A stretch of DNA of 64,000 nt from Pseudolysinimonas yzui (lineage in GTDB: Bacteria > Actinomycetota > Actinomycetes > Actinomycetales > Microbacteriaceae), in the NCBI RefSeq assembly GCF_014653215.1, contig NZ_BNAI01000007.1, forward strand, positions 1-64,000. Direction: 5' to 3'. Below the pieces are notes generated by a model. It was not told the origin of the DNA. It worked only from the letters and a program-made list of their open reading frames with translations, and did not search any database. Of the stretch, positions 1-10,577 are shown in pieces; the first letter of the stretch is position 1; each line of letters begins with the position of its first letter. The position numbers and the translations under genes were made by a program.

Positions 1-110
1 CCACAGCCGAAGCATTGCGCTGCCTCAAACGACGCCTCGCCCGCATCGTCTACAACCACCTGACCACCGACCAAGCCTCCGCGACCGCCCCCCTCGCGGC
101 CGCAGCTTGA
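1..110 (+). CDS. IS110-type transposase, C-terminal end only (gene begins before the window)
   Basis: An open frame running in from the left edge (frame from base 3) ends with TGA at 108-110, giving 35 residues. The stretch EALRCLKRRLARIVYNHL is characteristic of the extreme C-terminus of IS110-family (DEDD) transposases, after the transposase-20 domain. IS110 elements lack long terminal inverted repeats, so the element's edge cannot be fixed here; it probably lies in the few bases before the next gene at 125. Whether the complete transposase is intact cannot be seen. Confidence 0.65.
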   Translation, partial: TAEALRCLKRRLARIVYNHLTTDQASATAPLAAAA

Positions 111-124
111 CATAGGAGAAACGC

Positions 125-1009
125 ATGGCCATCACGCTTCCGTCACCGCTCGTCTCCGCACAGTGGCTCGCCGACCACCTCGGTGCCGACGACCTCGTCG
201 TCGTCGACGCCTCGGTCGTCTCGTTCACGCAGCCGAACGGCAAGCCGGGTTCGCTCAGTGGCCACGAGCAGTACATCGCCGAAGGTCACATCCCCGGTGC
301 GGTCTTCGCCGACCTGATCGAGGAGTTCTCCGACCAGGACGGCCGCTATCCGTTCACGCGGCCGACCGCCGAGCGTTTCGCCGCCGCCGCCGGCGCGCTC
401 GGAATCGGCGCACACACGACCGTGGTCGTCTACGACACCGTGCTCGGCCAGTGGGCGGCTCGGTTCTGGTGGCTGCTGCGTGCCTTCGGGCACGATGCCG
501 CCGCCGTGCTCGACGGCGGGCTGACCGCCTGGCGAGCCGACGACCGCCCGGTCGAGCGTGGACACGTCTCGCCCACGCCGCGGCCGTTCGTGGGCGTCGA
601 ACGCCCCGACGTGTGGGTGGACAAGGCCTATGTCGAACGTGTCGTCCGGGGCGAGGAGGAGGCCGCGCTGGTCTGCTCGATCCCGCCGAAGGAGTTCACC
701 GGCGAGGTGGCCTCCCGGGCGCGCCCCGGTGTCATCCCCGGATCCCGCTCGCTCCCCGCGGTGCGACTCGTCGACCGGGAGTCGCGCACCGCACTCCCCG
801 ACGCCGAACTGCACGGCCTGTTCGCGCCGATCCTCGAGGCCCCGCGCATCATCACCTACTGCAACGGCGGCATCGCGGCTGCCGCCGCCGCGCTGCAGCT
901 GGTGCGGCTCGGCGAGACCCACGTCGCGATCTACGACGGATCGCTCAACGAGTGGGCAGCCGATCCCGACGCGCCACTGGTGACCGCCGCGAGCGGCGCC
1001 CTCGTCTAG
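125..1009 (+). CDS. sseA: sulfurtransferase with two rhodanese domains (thiosulfate/3-mercaptopyruvate sulfurtransferase type)
   Basis: A 294-residue protein of the usual two-domain rhodanese length. The N-terminal domain (about 10-150) is the inactive structural copy. The C-terminal domain (about 165-285) carries the active-site loop YCNGGI with the catalytic cysteine at residue 246, where the persulfide would form. Such enzymes move sulfane sulfur from thiosulfate or 3-mercaptopyruvate to cyanide or thiols in the cytoplasm; the loop CNGGIA alone does not settle which donor is used. The ATG at 125 has a good AGGAG site at 114-118. The gene follows an IS110-type transposase tail closely, so its native upstream region may have been displaced. 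Its stop overlaps the convergent lipoprotein gene by 4 bases (CTAG, 1006-1009). Confidence 0.9.
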   Translation: MAITLPSPLVSAQWLADHLGADDLVVVDASVVSFTQPNGKPGSLSGHEQYIAEGHIPGAVFADLIEEFSDQDGRYPFTRPTAERFAAAAGALGIGAHTTVVVYDTVLGQWAARFWWLLRAFGHDAAAVLDGGLTAWRADDRPVERGHVSPTPRPFVGVERPDVWVDKAYVERVVRGEEEAALVCSIPPKEFTGEVASRARPGVIPGSRSLPAVRLVDRESRTALPDAELHGLFAPILEAPRIITYCNGGIAAAAAALQLVRLGETHVAIYDGSLNEWAADPDAPLVTAASGALV

Positions 1010-1548
1010 CTGATCTCGTTGAGAAGGCCGTTGTCGACGACGGGCGCTTCGATGCCTTCGCCGGTGCTGACGACGTTCTCGTTGCCGTTGACGACGACGG
1101 TGCCGATCGTGGTGTCGACGACGACGGTGTTCTGCTCACCGCGGATCGACAGGTCGTCGATGCTGATCGCCGAGATGTCGGCGCGCTGACCCTCGAGTTC
1201 GACACTGCCGAGCGTCTCGCCGACGATGTCGGCGCCGTCACCGCGGATGATGAGCATCTCGATCGACGTGAACGAGAGGTCGATGCCGCCGCCCTCGAGG
1301 GTGACGGTGCCGCACACGCCGACGACGTAGTTGCCGGGGCGGTCGATGAGCACGTCGTCGCAGTCGAACTCCTCGGCGGGCTCGGGCGGCGCCGCGGATT
1401 TGGTCGGCTCGGGGGTGGCGTCGGTCGCGGTCGGCGAAGGCGCCGCGGTTCCTCCGTCGACGAGGAAGGCGCTCGTGCATCCCGCGAGCAGCACGGCGGA
1501 GAGCGCGAGGCCGAGCAATGCGATCGGGGCGGGAAGCGAGCGCGTCAT
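1006..1548 (-). CDS. DUF3060-type lipoprotein
   Basis: A 180-residue protein with a lipoprotein signal: short basic N-terminus, hydrophobic stretch, then lipobox LLAGC with the lipidated cysteine near residue 24. A short Thr/Pro-rich linker follows, then a beta-rich repeat region (about 60-178) of DUF3060 type, where stretches such as [17 protein letters not shown] recur with a right-handed beta-helix look. It is expected on the outer face of the membrane; the function is unknown. The ATG overlaps the stop of the upstream DUF255 gene as ATGA (1545-1548), so the two are probably translationally coupled. Confidence 0.8.
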   Translation of the reverse strand: MTRSLPAPIALLGLALSAVLLAGCTSAFLVDGGTAAPSPTATDATPEPTKSAAPPEPAEEFDCDDVLIDRPGNYVVGVCGTVTLEGGGIDLSFTSIEMLIIRGDGADIVGETLGSVELEGQRADISAISIDDLSIRGEQNTVVVDTTIGTVVVNGNENVVSTGEGIEAPVVDNGLLNEIS

Positions 1549-3365
1549 ACCCCGAGCCTATCCGCGAGGGCGGCCGCGTCGGTGAGCGGAAGGTCGCAGA
1601 CGAAGTGCTCGCAGAGGTACGCGGTGTCGCGACCCTCCCGACTCACGCGGGCCGCGAACAGCTCGAAGCCGTCCGCGGCGAAGGCGGCGGCCTGTTCGTC
1701 GGTGACGAGGGCGAGGATGCGATCCGGCCCGCCCCAGCCCCGGGCGAGCGCCGCGAGGGGCGAGTCCCCCGGCCCGACGACGACCAGTTGAGCGACGGCG
1801 CGACCCAGACGCACGGCCACCCCGAGGGCGCCGCCGAACGACAGCGGCTGCCCGGATGCGTGCGTCAGCGCGGGCGCGATCGCCCGTTCCGCGATGCGCC
1901 GGTGGCGGTCGTCGCCGCCGAGCGCCGCGAGCAGCAGCGCCGCATCGGCGAGCAGGGCGCGACCCGACGGCGTCGCCCCGTCGGCGATCTCGGGAGGCAG
2001 ACTGAGCCCGCGCGCCGCCAGCACCGGATCGGGGCCCGAGGGCGCGGCGACGTCATCGCCCTGGTCGCACGCCTCGACGAGGTCGCGGGCGATCACGGCG
2101 TAGCGCGGCTCACCGGTGGCGAGGGCCAGCCGCGCCAACCCCCCGGCGAGCCCGCCGTAGTCCTCGAGAGTCGCCACGGCATCCGATGGCCGCCCGTCGA
2201 GCGACGCCCGGCGCAACGGCGCGGCGGATCCGTGCACGGCGAGCACCGCATCCGCCGCCTCACGTGCCGCGGCGATCCAGTCGTCGCGCGCGAAGCGCAC
2301 CCCGGCGTCGGCGAGCGCGCCGATGGCGAGGCCGTTGAGCCCGGTCAGCACCTTGCCGTCGAGCGGAGGCGGCGGCTGGGTCGCCCGAGCCGCGGCGTCG
2401 AGCGCGTAGTAGCCGCCTTCGTTGCGCACCCCGTCGAGCTCGCTCTCGCTGTCCTGCCCGGACGCGAAGCCGCCCGACACCCGCAACCGGTCGAGCAGGA
2501 AGCCGGCGATTCCGCTCGCCGTCGCCGCGTCGCCGATCGCCGCGTAGCAGGCGAGCAACTGGGCGTTGTCGGTCAGCATCCGCTCGTAGTGCGGCTCCGA
2601 CCAGTCGCGCTGCACGGCGTAGCGGAAGAACCCGCCTTCGACCGCATCTCGCAGCGGGGAGGCCGCCATGCGCGACAGGGTGCGCTCGGCGAGCGCGCGG
2701 GCCGGTTCCCCGCCCTGCTCGAGCAGGAAGGCGAGCACCGGTGTCGTCGGGAACTTCGGGGCGGTGCCGAATCCGCCGAACTCCCGGTCTTCGGCCGCTG
2801 CAAGATCGGCGACGGCCGCCTCGAGTGCCTCGGCCGACAACCCCGACTTCTCGGCGACGGGACGATCCGCCGTCAGCGCGGCGACGAGCGTCGACGCGGT
2901 CTGTTCGACGTCGTCGCGACGCTGCGTCCAGGCGTCGGTGATCGCGTCGAGCACCTCCCGGAAGGCCGGCACCCCCGGCACGGGACGCGGCGGAAAGTAG
3001 GTGCCCGCGTAGAACGCCGCGCCGGCGGGAGTGGTGAACACCGTGAGCGGCCAGCCGAGCGACGGGGTGAACGCACTCGCCGCGGCGAGGTAGGCGGCGT
3101 CGACATCCGGATGCTCCTCCCGGTCGACCTTGATGGCCACGAACCCGGCGGCGAGCTGGGCGGCGACCTCGGGGTCGCTGAAACTCTCGCGCGCCATCAC
3201 GTGGCACCAGTGGCAGGTGGCGTAGCCGATCGAGATGAGCACCGGCACGTCGCGTCGCGCCGCCTCGGCGAACGCCTGCTCACTCCACGGCCACCAGTCG
3301 ACGGGGTTGCCGGCGTGCGAGCGCAGGTAGGGGCTCGTCGAGTCAGCGAGCCGGCTCCCCGTCAT
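1545..3365 (-). CDS. DUF255 thioredoxin-fold protein (YyaL / SPATA20 family)
   Basis: A 606-residue member of the DUF255 family: an N-terminal thioredoxin-like domain (about 5-165) followed by an alpha/alpha barrel resembling glycosyl-hydrolase folds. The family signature is plain: [17 protein letters not shown] near residue 10 and the redox-type motif ATCHWCHVM near 50. The biochemical role is unsettled; family members are linked loosely to redox or carbohydrate metabolism. The start codon lies 11 bases from that of the divergent metallo-hydrolase gene. On this strand TAGGGT (3372-3377) lies exactly 6 bases before the ATG, so a leaderless mRNA is likely. It is coupled downstream to the DUF3060 lipoprotein gene. 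Confidence 0.88.
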   Translation of the reverse strand: MTGSRLADSTSPYLRSHAGNPVDWWPWSEQAFAEAARRDVPVLISIGYATCHWCHVMARESFSDPEVAAQLAAGFVAIKVDREEHPDVDAAYLAAASAFTPSLGWPLTVFTTPAGAAFYAGTYFPPRPVPGVPAFREVLDAITDAWTQRRDDVEQTASTLVAALTADRPVAEKSGLSAEALEAAVADLAAAEDREFGGFGTAPKFPTTPVLAFLLEQGGEPARALAERTLSRMAASPLRDAVEGGFFRYAVQRDWSEPHYERMLTDNAQLLACYAAIGDAATASGIAGFLLDRLRVSGGFASGQDSESELDGVRNEGGYYALDAAARATQPPPPLDGKVLTGLNGLAIGALADAGVRFARDDWIAAAREAADAVLAVHGSAAPLRRASLDGRPSDAVATLEDYGGLAGGLARLALATGEPRYAVIARDLVEACDQGDDVAAPSGPDPVLAARGLSLPPEIADGATPSGRALLADAALLLAALGGDDRHRRIAERAIAPALTHASGQPLSFGGALGVAVRLGRAVAQLVVVGPGDSPLAALARGWGGPDRILALVTDEQAAAFAADGFELFAARVSREGRDTAYLCEHFVCDLPLTDAAALADRLGV

Positions 3366-3376
3366 AGGCTCACCCT

Positions 3377-3377
<1 letters not shown>
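3365..3377. promoter_or_regulatory. overlapping divergent -10 elements of two leaderless genes
   Basis: Between the start codons at 3365 (minus) and 3377 (plus) lie only 11 bases. The plus-strand hexamer TAGGCT (3365-3370) ends 6 bases before the plus ATG. The minus-strand hexamer TAGGGT (3372-3377) ends 6 bases before the minus ATG. Each -10-like hexamer therefore includes a base of the other gene's start codon. The match to a TANNNT -10 and the spacing are seen in the sequence; leaderless transcription and mutual exclusion are inferred. Confidence 0.6.
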
Positions 3378-5010
<1,633 letters not shown>

Positions 5011-5019
5011 CTAAGACGC

Positions 5020-5065
5020 TTGACCTGAACGCGATGGACCGCTAACGTACAACCAAATGGTTGTA
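5020..5065 (+). promoter_or_regulatory. promoter and ArsR operator, spanning the ArsR start codon
   Basis: TTGACC (5020-5025), a 17-base gap and TAACGT (5043-5048) form a good sigma-A promoter. Overlapping its downstream end is a perfect inverted repeat TACAACC-AAAT-GGTTGTA (5048-5065). This is the ACAACC/GGTTGT form expected of operators for ArsR regulators paired with SRPBCC proteins. The ATG of the regulator (5057) lies inside the repeat, so bound repressor would cover the transcription start and the start codon. Start-site placement is inferred; the repeat is seen. Confidence 0.75.
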
Positions 5066-5395
5066 GATACTGAGCTCAGTGACCTCGAGGTCGACCGCAT
5101 CTTCCACGCCCTCGCCGACGCGACGCGGCGTGACATCCTGCGACGCACCCTCACCGGCGACGCTTCGGTGAGCGAACTCGCGGCGGCGTACACGATGTCG
5201 TTCGCCGCCGTGCAGAAGCACGTCGCCGTACTTGAGGGAGCAGCACTCGTGACCAAGGAGGCCCGCGGCCGAGCGCGCATCGTGCGTGCCGACCCTGAAC
5301 GCATCGCGAAGGCGCGCGAGCTGCTCGACGCCTACGCCCACCTGTGGCGCGGACGCATCGACCGTCTCGATGCACTCCTCGCCGCCGACGACTGA
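5057..5395 (+). CDS. ArsR-family winged-helix regulator
   Basis: A 112-residue single-domain ArsR protein. The helix-turn-helix lies around residues 32-58 (SVSELAAAYTMSFAAVQKHV), preceded by the typical LADATRRDILRRTL opening. No cysteine-based metal site is evident (the protein has no obvious CxC motif), which fits the non-metal subgroup that controls adjacent AHSA1/SRPBCC genes. The ATG is embedded in a perfect inverted repeat and lies 8 bases after a -10 hexamer, so the mRNA is probably leaderless and autorepressed. The SRPBCC gene follows after 25 bases in the same operon. Confidence 0.9.
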   Translation: MVVDTELSDLEVDRIFHALADATRRDILRRTLTGDASVSELAAAYTMSFAAVQKHVAVLEGAALVTKEARGRARIVRADPERIAKARELLDAYAHLWRGRIDRLDALLAADD

Positions 5396-5420
5396 CCGAA
5401 CCGAAGAGAAGGAGAGCACC

Positions 5421-6404
5421 ATGCCCGTGACATCCGTCACCACCGACCCCGAAGCGCTCACGATGACCCTCGTCGCCGACTTCCCGGTGCCTGTCGAGCG
5501 CCTCTGGAACGCCTTCGCCGACCCGCGCAAGCTGGAACGCTTCTGGGGCCCTCCCGGATACCCCGCGACGTTCGGCACCTACGAGCTGCGCCCCGGCGGT
5601 ATCGCGCACTACTGGATGACCAGCCCCGAGGGTGAGAGCTTCTACGGCCGCTGGGACTTCGCCGAGGTCGAGGAGCCGCACCGCATCGTCGCGCTCGACT
5701 CGTTCGCCGATGCGCAGGGCGAGGTCGACACCTCGATGCCGACGGGGCGGATGACGCTGAACTTCGAGAGCACACCCGGCGGGTCACGATTCACCGCGGT
5801 GTCGGCGTCGCCGACCGCAGAGGCGCTCGAGCAGGTTCTCGCCATGGGACAGGTCGAGGGGATGACGCAGGCCATCGGGCAGCTCGACGCCGTCATCGCC
5901 GACCTGCGCGACTACGCCCTCGGCAAGGGGACCCAGGTCGAGGTGCTCGACGACCAGCACGTGCGCATCACGCGGGCATTCGACGCGCCGCGCCACCTCA
6001 TCTGGCGCGCGCACACCGAGCCCGAGCTGATGAAGCGCTGGCTGCTCGGCCCCGACGGCTGGCGGATGTCGGTCTGCGAGGTCGACCCCACGCCGGGTGG
6101 CGCCTACCGCTACGCCTGGGAGCCTGTCGACGGCACCCCGGACCAGGGGTTCGGCTTCGACGGCGAGACTCTGGTGTTCGAGCCGGAGCGCCGCATCGTC
6201 ACCACCGAGCGCATGACCGGTGCCGACTTCCCGGCGACGACGAACGACCTGTCGTTCGCCGAAGACGACGGCGTCACGCTGCTCACCCTGCTCATCACCT
6301 ATGCCGACGCGGCGCAACGCGACGCCATCCTCGCCACCGGCATGACCGACGGCATGGAGACCAGCTACGCCCGGCTCGAGCGGGAGTTGCTTCCCGTCGT
6401 GTGA
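5421..6404 (+). CDS. tandem SRPBCC (AHSA1-like) two-domain protein
   Basis: A 327-residue protein built of two AHSA1/SRPBCC domains in a row. The first (about 10-155) contains VPVERLWNAFADPRKLERFWGP. The second (about 175-325) contains FDAPRHLIWRAHTEPELMKRW. Each has the pattern in which the N-terminal strand leads into the helix that closes the hydrophobic ligand cavity. Stand-alone AHSA1 proteins are about 140-160 residues, so this is a fusion of two units usually encoded separately. The ATG at 5421 has an AGAAGGA ribosome site at 5407-5413. It is the operon partner of the ArsR gene and is probably derepressed with it; ligand and function are unknown. Confidence 0.88.
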   Translation: MPVTSVTTDPEALTMTLVADFPVPVERLWNAFADPRKLERFWGPPGYPATFGTYELRPGGIAHYWMTSPEGESFYGRWDFAEVEEPHRIVALDSFADAQGEVDTSMPTGRMTLNFESTPGGSRFTAVSASPTAEALEQVLAMGQVEGMTQAIGQLDAVIADLRDYALGKGTQVEVLDDQHVRITRAFDAPRHLIWRAHTEPELMKRWLLGPDGWRMSVCEVDPTPGGAYRYAWEPVDGTPDQGFGFDGETLVFEPERRIVTTERMTGADFPATTNDLSFAEDDGVTLLTLLITYADAAQRDAILATGMTDGMETSYARLERELLPVV

Positions 6405-6437
6405 CCCCGTCGGCGGGAGCCATAAGCTGGACAGCTC

Positions 6438-9400
6438 ATGTCTCCCGCCGACCTCGCGATCACCTACCCGCCGGAGCTGCCCGTCAGCCAGGTGCGGGAT
6501 GAGATCGCCCGTGTCATCGCGGCGAATCAGGTCGTCATCATCGCGGGTGAGACGGGCTCGGGCAAGACCACGCAGCTGCCGAAGATCTGCCTCGACCTCG
6601 GCCGCGAGCGGATCGGGCACACTCAGCCGCGGCGCATCGCGGCCCGGTCGGTCGCCGAGCGGATCGCGTCGGAACTCGGCGTCGAACTCGGCGGCGTCGT
6701 CGGCTACCAGGTGCGGTTCGACGACCGGTCGGCCCGCGACACCCGGGTGAAGCTGATGACCGACGGCGTGCTGCTGGCCGAACTGCAGCGCGACCGCGAG
6801 CTCAGGCGCTACGACACGATCATCATCGACGAGGCGCACGAGCGGTCGCTCACGATCGACTTCCTGCTCGGCTACCTCGCGCAGCTGCTGCCCCGACGTC
6901 CCGACCTCAAGGTCATCGTCACCTCGGCGACGATCGACCCGGAGTCGTTCGCCCGACACTTCGCCTCACCCGACGGCACCCCCGCCCCGATCGTCGAGGT
7001 GAGCGGTCGCACCTACCCCGTCGACATCCGCTACCGCCCGTTGGTCTCGGAACGCATGGACGACGAAGAGGGCGAACCGGTCGAAGATCTCGACTACCTG
7101 CAGGGCATCGCCGCCGCACTCGACGAACTCGCCCGCGAACCCGACGGCGACGTGCTGGTGTTCCTCTCGGGCGAGGCCGAGATCCGCGACGCCCAGGACG
7201 CGCTCGGCGGCCGGGCGCACACCGAGATCGTGCCGCTCTACGGGCGGCTGTCGTCGGCCGAGCAGCACCGGGTGTTCGACACGAAGCGTCCGCCCGGAAT
7301 CCGCCGCCGGGTGGTGCTCGCCACCAACGTCGCCGAGACGAGCCTCACGGTGCCCGGCATCAAATACGTGGTGGATGCCGGTACCGCTCGCATCTCGCGG
7401 TACAGCCCGCGCGCCAAGGTGCAGCGGCTGCCGATCGAGGCGATCTCGCAGGCATCCGCCAACCAGCGCTCCGGACGCGCGGGCCGCACGAGCGACGGGA
7501 TCGCGATCCGGCTCTACGCCGAAGACGACTTCGCGAAGCGGCCCGCGTTCACCGACCCCGAGATCCTGCGCACCGACCTCGCCGCGGTCATCCTGCAGAT
7601 GATGACCCTCGGGCTCGGCGACATCGCCGCGTTCCCGTTCCTGCAGCCCCCGGATTCGCGGGGCGTGCGCGACGGCCTCGACCTGCTGGCGGAACTCGGC
7701 GCCGTCGCCGACGGCCGCCTCACGAACACCGGGCGGATGCTCGCGCAGCTTCCGGTGGACGTGCGGTTCGCGCGGATGCTCATCGAGGCGAAGCGACACG
7801 GGGTGGTGCGGGAGGTGGCGGCGATCGTTGCGGGGCTGAGCATCCAGGACCCCCGCGAACGGCCGCTCGAGAAGCGTGCGCAGGCCGACCAGCAGCACGC
7901 CCGCTTCGTCGACCCGACGAGCGACTTCGTCACGCTGCTCAACCTCTGGAACCATCTCGAGAAGGAGCAGCGCGAGCGCTCGAGCAGCGCGTTCCGGCGC
8001 ATGTGCAAGGCCGAGTACCTCAACTATCTGCGGGTGCGCGAATGGCATGACCTCTATCGCCAAGTGGTGCGGGCTGCGAAGCCGCTGGGGCTGGTGCCGG
8101 GTTCACCGTCGACCGATGCCGACGGCATCCATCGCTCGCTGCTCGCCGGGTTGCTCAGCCGGCTCGGGATGCGCGACCGCGAGAAGAGGGACTTCCTGGG
8201 CGCGCGCGGGCAGCGGTTCCAGGTGTTCCCGGGCTCGGCGCTCGCGAAGAAGACCCCGGAGTTCGTGATGGCCGCCGAACTGGTGGAGACCAGCCGGCTG
8301 TTCGCCCGCACCGTCGCCGCGATCGACCCCGCGTGGGCCGAGAAGCTCGCGGGCGACCTGGCCAAGCGGTCGTACTCCGAGCCGCACTGGGCGAAGAAGC
8401 AGGGCTCGGCGGTCGCCTTCGAACGGGTCACGTTGTTCGGGTTGCCGATCGTCGCGCGGCGCACCGTGCAACTGGGGCGCATCGATCCGGTCGAGGCGCG
8501 CGAGCTGTTCCTGCGGCACGCGCTCATCGAGGGCGACTGGCCGTTCGTCATCCGCGGCAACGCCCTCTACGACTTCGATCACGCCAACCGCGCGCTGCGC
8601 GCCGAGCTAGCCGAGGTGGAGGAGCGCACCCGGCGTCGCGACATCCTGGCCGACGACGAAGCCGTCATCGAGTTCTACGACGCCCGCATCCCCCGCGAGA
8701 TCACCGACGTGCGCGCCTTCGAACGCTGGTGGAAGGATGCCCGCGCCACCACCCCCGAGCTGCTGACGATGACCCGCGCCGACCTTCTCGACGAAGACGA
8801 CGATGCGCTGGACGCCGACGCCTTCCCCGACCGCATCGGCGACTACGCGTTGCGCTACCGCTTCGAGCCCGGCGCCCCCGACGACGGCGTCACCGTCGAG
8901 ATCCCCGTGGAGCGGCTCGCCACCGTCGACGGCGCCGCCTTCGAGTGGCTCGTGCCCGGTCTTCGGGAAGAGCTGATCACGGCGCTGCTGAAGGCGCTGC
9001 CGAAGGCGATCCGCAAGAACGTGGTTCCTGCCGCCGACTGGGCGCGGCGGTTGCTCCCCACCCTGAATCTCGACGAGCCGCTGCTGCCCGCGCTCGCGGC
9101 CGCGATCCGCGCCGCGACGCACACGGTTGTCGATCCGGCGGCGTTCGAGCTCGACCGGGTGCCGGCGAATCTGCGCATGACCTACGCCGCGGTCGATCGC
9201 GGGGGCAAGCGCCTCGGCGCCTCGAAGTCGCTGCCCGAACTGCGGGAGCGGTTCGCCGAGAAGACCCGCGCCACGGTGGCGAAGGTCACCGCACGCGCCA
9301 CCCCGGGTCGCGACCTGGAACGCACGGGGATCACCACCTGGGATCTCGACCCCCTCCCGGCGATGGTCGAAGCCGGCGGAGTGCGCGGCTACCCGGCGCT

Positions 9401-10154
9401 CGTCGACGCCGGCGCGGCGGTCGCGGTGCGGGTGTTCGCGACCGAGGAGGAGGCGCTCACCGCCCACCCGCGCGGGGTGCTGCGGCTGCTCGCGTTGACG
9501 GTGCCGAACCCGGTGGGCTACGTGCGCGATCACCTCACCGGGCCGGAGAAGCTCGCCCTCGCCGCGAGCCCGTACCCGTCGACCGCGGCGCTCTGGGATG
9601 ACGCGCTGCTCGCGACCCTCGCCGCGACGGCCGGTGACCGCGCCCCGCGCGACCGGGCCGCCTTCGAGGCACTCCGCCTCGAGGTCTCCGCCGGACTGGT
9701 CGACGCCCTCTTCGACACGGTCGCCCTCATCGCGAAGGTGCTCACCGCGGCGCGCGAGGTCGACCGGGCGATCGCCGCGGCATCCTCTCTCGCCTTCATG
9801 GGGCCGCTCACCGATGCCCGCGGGCAGCTGCAGGCGCTCGTGCATCCCGGGTTCGCGGGAATCGCCGGGTTGCCGCGGCTGCGCCGGATGCCGGTGTACC
9901 TCGCCGGCATCCTGCACCGGGTGGCCCGCCTCTCCGACAACCCGGGGCGCGACCGGGCGTGGCAGACCGAGGTGGAGCAGGCCGAGACCCTCTACCTCGA
10001 CGCCGGGGGCACCCTTCCGCTGGCCGCCACCACGCCCGCGCGCCTCGCCGACGTGCGCTGGATGCTCGAAGAACTGCGGCTCTCGCTCTTCGCCCAGCAC
10101 CTCGGTGCCGCCGGGCCGGTGTCGGTGCAGCGCATCCGCAAGGCGCTCAGCTAG
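6438..10154 (+). CDS. hrpA: ATP-dependent RNA helicase HrpA (DEAH box)
   Basis: A 1238-residue protein, close to the usual HrpA length. The Walker A motif GETGSGKTT lies at 37-45, the DEAH motif IIIDEAHERS near 130, SATID near 165, and motif VI QRSGRAGRT near 345. The helicase core is followed by the HA2/ratchet and OB regions and a long DUF3418 C-terminal part (about 650-1235) characteristic of bacterial HrpA. HrpA is a 3'-5' RNA helicase connected with mRNA processing and rescue of stalled ribosomes. TAAGCT lies 9 bases before the ATG. The 3' end overlaps the convergent MerR gene by 8 bases. Confidence 0.95.
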   Translation: MSPADLAITYPPELPVSQVRDEIARVIAANQVVIIAGETGSGKTTQLPKICLDLGRERIGHTQPRRIAARSVAERIASELGVELGGVVGYQVRFDDRSARDTRVKLMTDGVLLAELQRDRELRRYDTIIIDEAHERSLTIDFLLGYLAQLLPRRPDLKVIVTSATIDPESFARHFASPDGTPAPIVEVSGRTYPVDIRYRPLVSERMDDEEGEPVEDLDYLQGIAAALDELAREPDGDVLVFLSGEAEIRDAQDALGGRAHTEIVPLYGRLSSAEQHRVFDTKRPPGIRRRVVLATNVAETSLTVPGIKYVVDAGTARISRYSPRAKVQRLPIEAISQASANQRSGRAGRTSDGIAIRLYAEDDFAKRPAFTDPEILRTDLAAVILQMMTLGLGDIAAFPFLQPPDSRGVRDGLDLLAELGAVADGRLTNTGRMLAQLPVDVRFARMLIEAKRHGVVREVAAIVAGLSIQDPRERPLEKRAQADQQHARFVDPTSDFVTLLNLWNHLEKEQRERSSSAFRRMCKAEYLNYLRVREWHDLYRQVVRAAKPLGLVPGSPSTDADGIHRSLLAGLLSRLGMRDREKRDFLGARGQRFQVFPGSALAKKTPEFVMAAELVETSRLFARTVAAIDPAWAEKLAGDLAKRSYSEPHWAKKQGSAVAFERVTLFGLPIVARRTVQLGRIDPVEARELFLRHALIEGDWPFVIRGNALYDFDHANRALRAELAEVEERTRRRDILADDEAVIEFYDARIPREITDVRAFERWWKDARATTPELLTMTRADLLDEDDDALDADAFPDRIGDYALRYRFEPGAPDDGVTVEIPVERLATVDGAAFEWLVPGLREELITALLKALPKAIRKNVVPAADWARRLLPTLNLDEPLLPALAAAIRAATHTVVDPAAFELDRVPANLRMTYAAVDRGGKRLGASKSLPELRERFAEKTRATVAKVTARATPGRDLERTGITTWDLDPLPAMVEAGGVRGYPALVDAGAAVAVRVFATEEEALTAHPRGVLRLLALTVPNPVGYVRDHLTGPEKLALAASPYPSTAALWDDALLATLAATAGDRAPRDRAAFEALRLEVSAGLVDALFDTVALIAKVLTAAREVDRAIAAASSLAFMGPLTDARGQLQALVHPGFAGIAGLPRLRRMPVYLAGILHRVARLSDNPGRDRAWQTEVEQAETLYLDAGGTLPLAATTPARLADVRWMLEELRLSLFAQHLGAAGPVSVQRIRKALS

Positions 10155-10524
10155 GCCGGCTCGACGCGCCCTGCCTGCGGTACCAGGCGATCTTCTCGCG
10201 AAGCCGATGCTGCTGCGCGAGCAGCGCGTCGACGGAGGCTTGCACCTCGCGGGCGTGGTCCTCGAGCAGCGCGAGCCGCTCATCCATCGTCGACGCGTCG
10301 ACCGCGAGTTCGCTGTAGCGCTTGAGCTGCGCGATCGGCATGCCGGTGTCACGAAGGCAGCGCACCAGCCCGAGCCAGTCGAGATCGCCCTCGGTGTAGG
10401 CCCGATGACCGCCGGCGGTGCGGCTGACCGGCGCCAGAATGCCCTCCCGCTCGTAGTACCGCAGGGTGTCGAGGCTGAATCCCGAGCGATCGGCGGCTTC
10501 GGCAGGCGAGTACGTGGTCGTCAT
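10147..10524 (-). CDS. MerR-family regulator
   Basis: A 125-residue MerR protein. The N-terminal winged helix (about 5-72) has YSPAEAADRSGFSLDTLRYYEREG and the second wing arginine in GGHRAYTEGDLDWL. A dimerisation coiled coil covers about 80-120. There is no C-terminal cysteine-rich metal loop, so it belongs to the group that often controls neighbouring oxidoreductases. It is divergent from an aldo/keto reductase gene, with a dyad sitting between -35 and -10 elements, the hallmark of MerR-type promoter control. The effector is unknown. Confidence 0.9.
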   Translation of the reverse strand: MTTTYSPAEAADRSGFSLDTLRYYEREGILAPVSRTAGGHRAYTEGDLDWLGLVRCLRDTGMPIAQLKRYSELAVDASTMDERLALLEDHAREVQASVDALLAQQHRLREKIAWYRRQGASSRPS

Positions 10525-10540
10525 GGATCCGATCCTGCCC

Positions 10541-10571
10541 TTGACCTGGAGCGAACTCCAGCTTGCAGGCT
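10541..10571 (+). promoter_or_regulatory. MerR-type promoter/operator for the aldo/keto reductase gene
   Basis: TTGACC (10541-10546), a 19-base spacer and CAGGCT (10566-10571) are arranged with the overlong spacer typical of MerR-activated promoters. The spacer is filled by a perfect dyad CTGGAG-CGAA-CTCCAG (10546-10561). The predicted transcription start falls on the ATG at 10578. The -10 element is weak (C for T at its first base), as expected if an activator is needed. The dyad is seen; its use by the adjacent MerR protein is inferred. Confidence 0.7.
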
Positions 10572-10577
10572 GGTCTC

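Noticed and set aside
1548-1560. Separate leaderless promoter for the DUF3060 gene (TAGGCT 6 bases upstream)
   Set aside because: The hexamer lies inside the last codons of the coupled DUF255 gene, so chance from coding sequence cannot be excluded; it was left out of the leaderless list.
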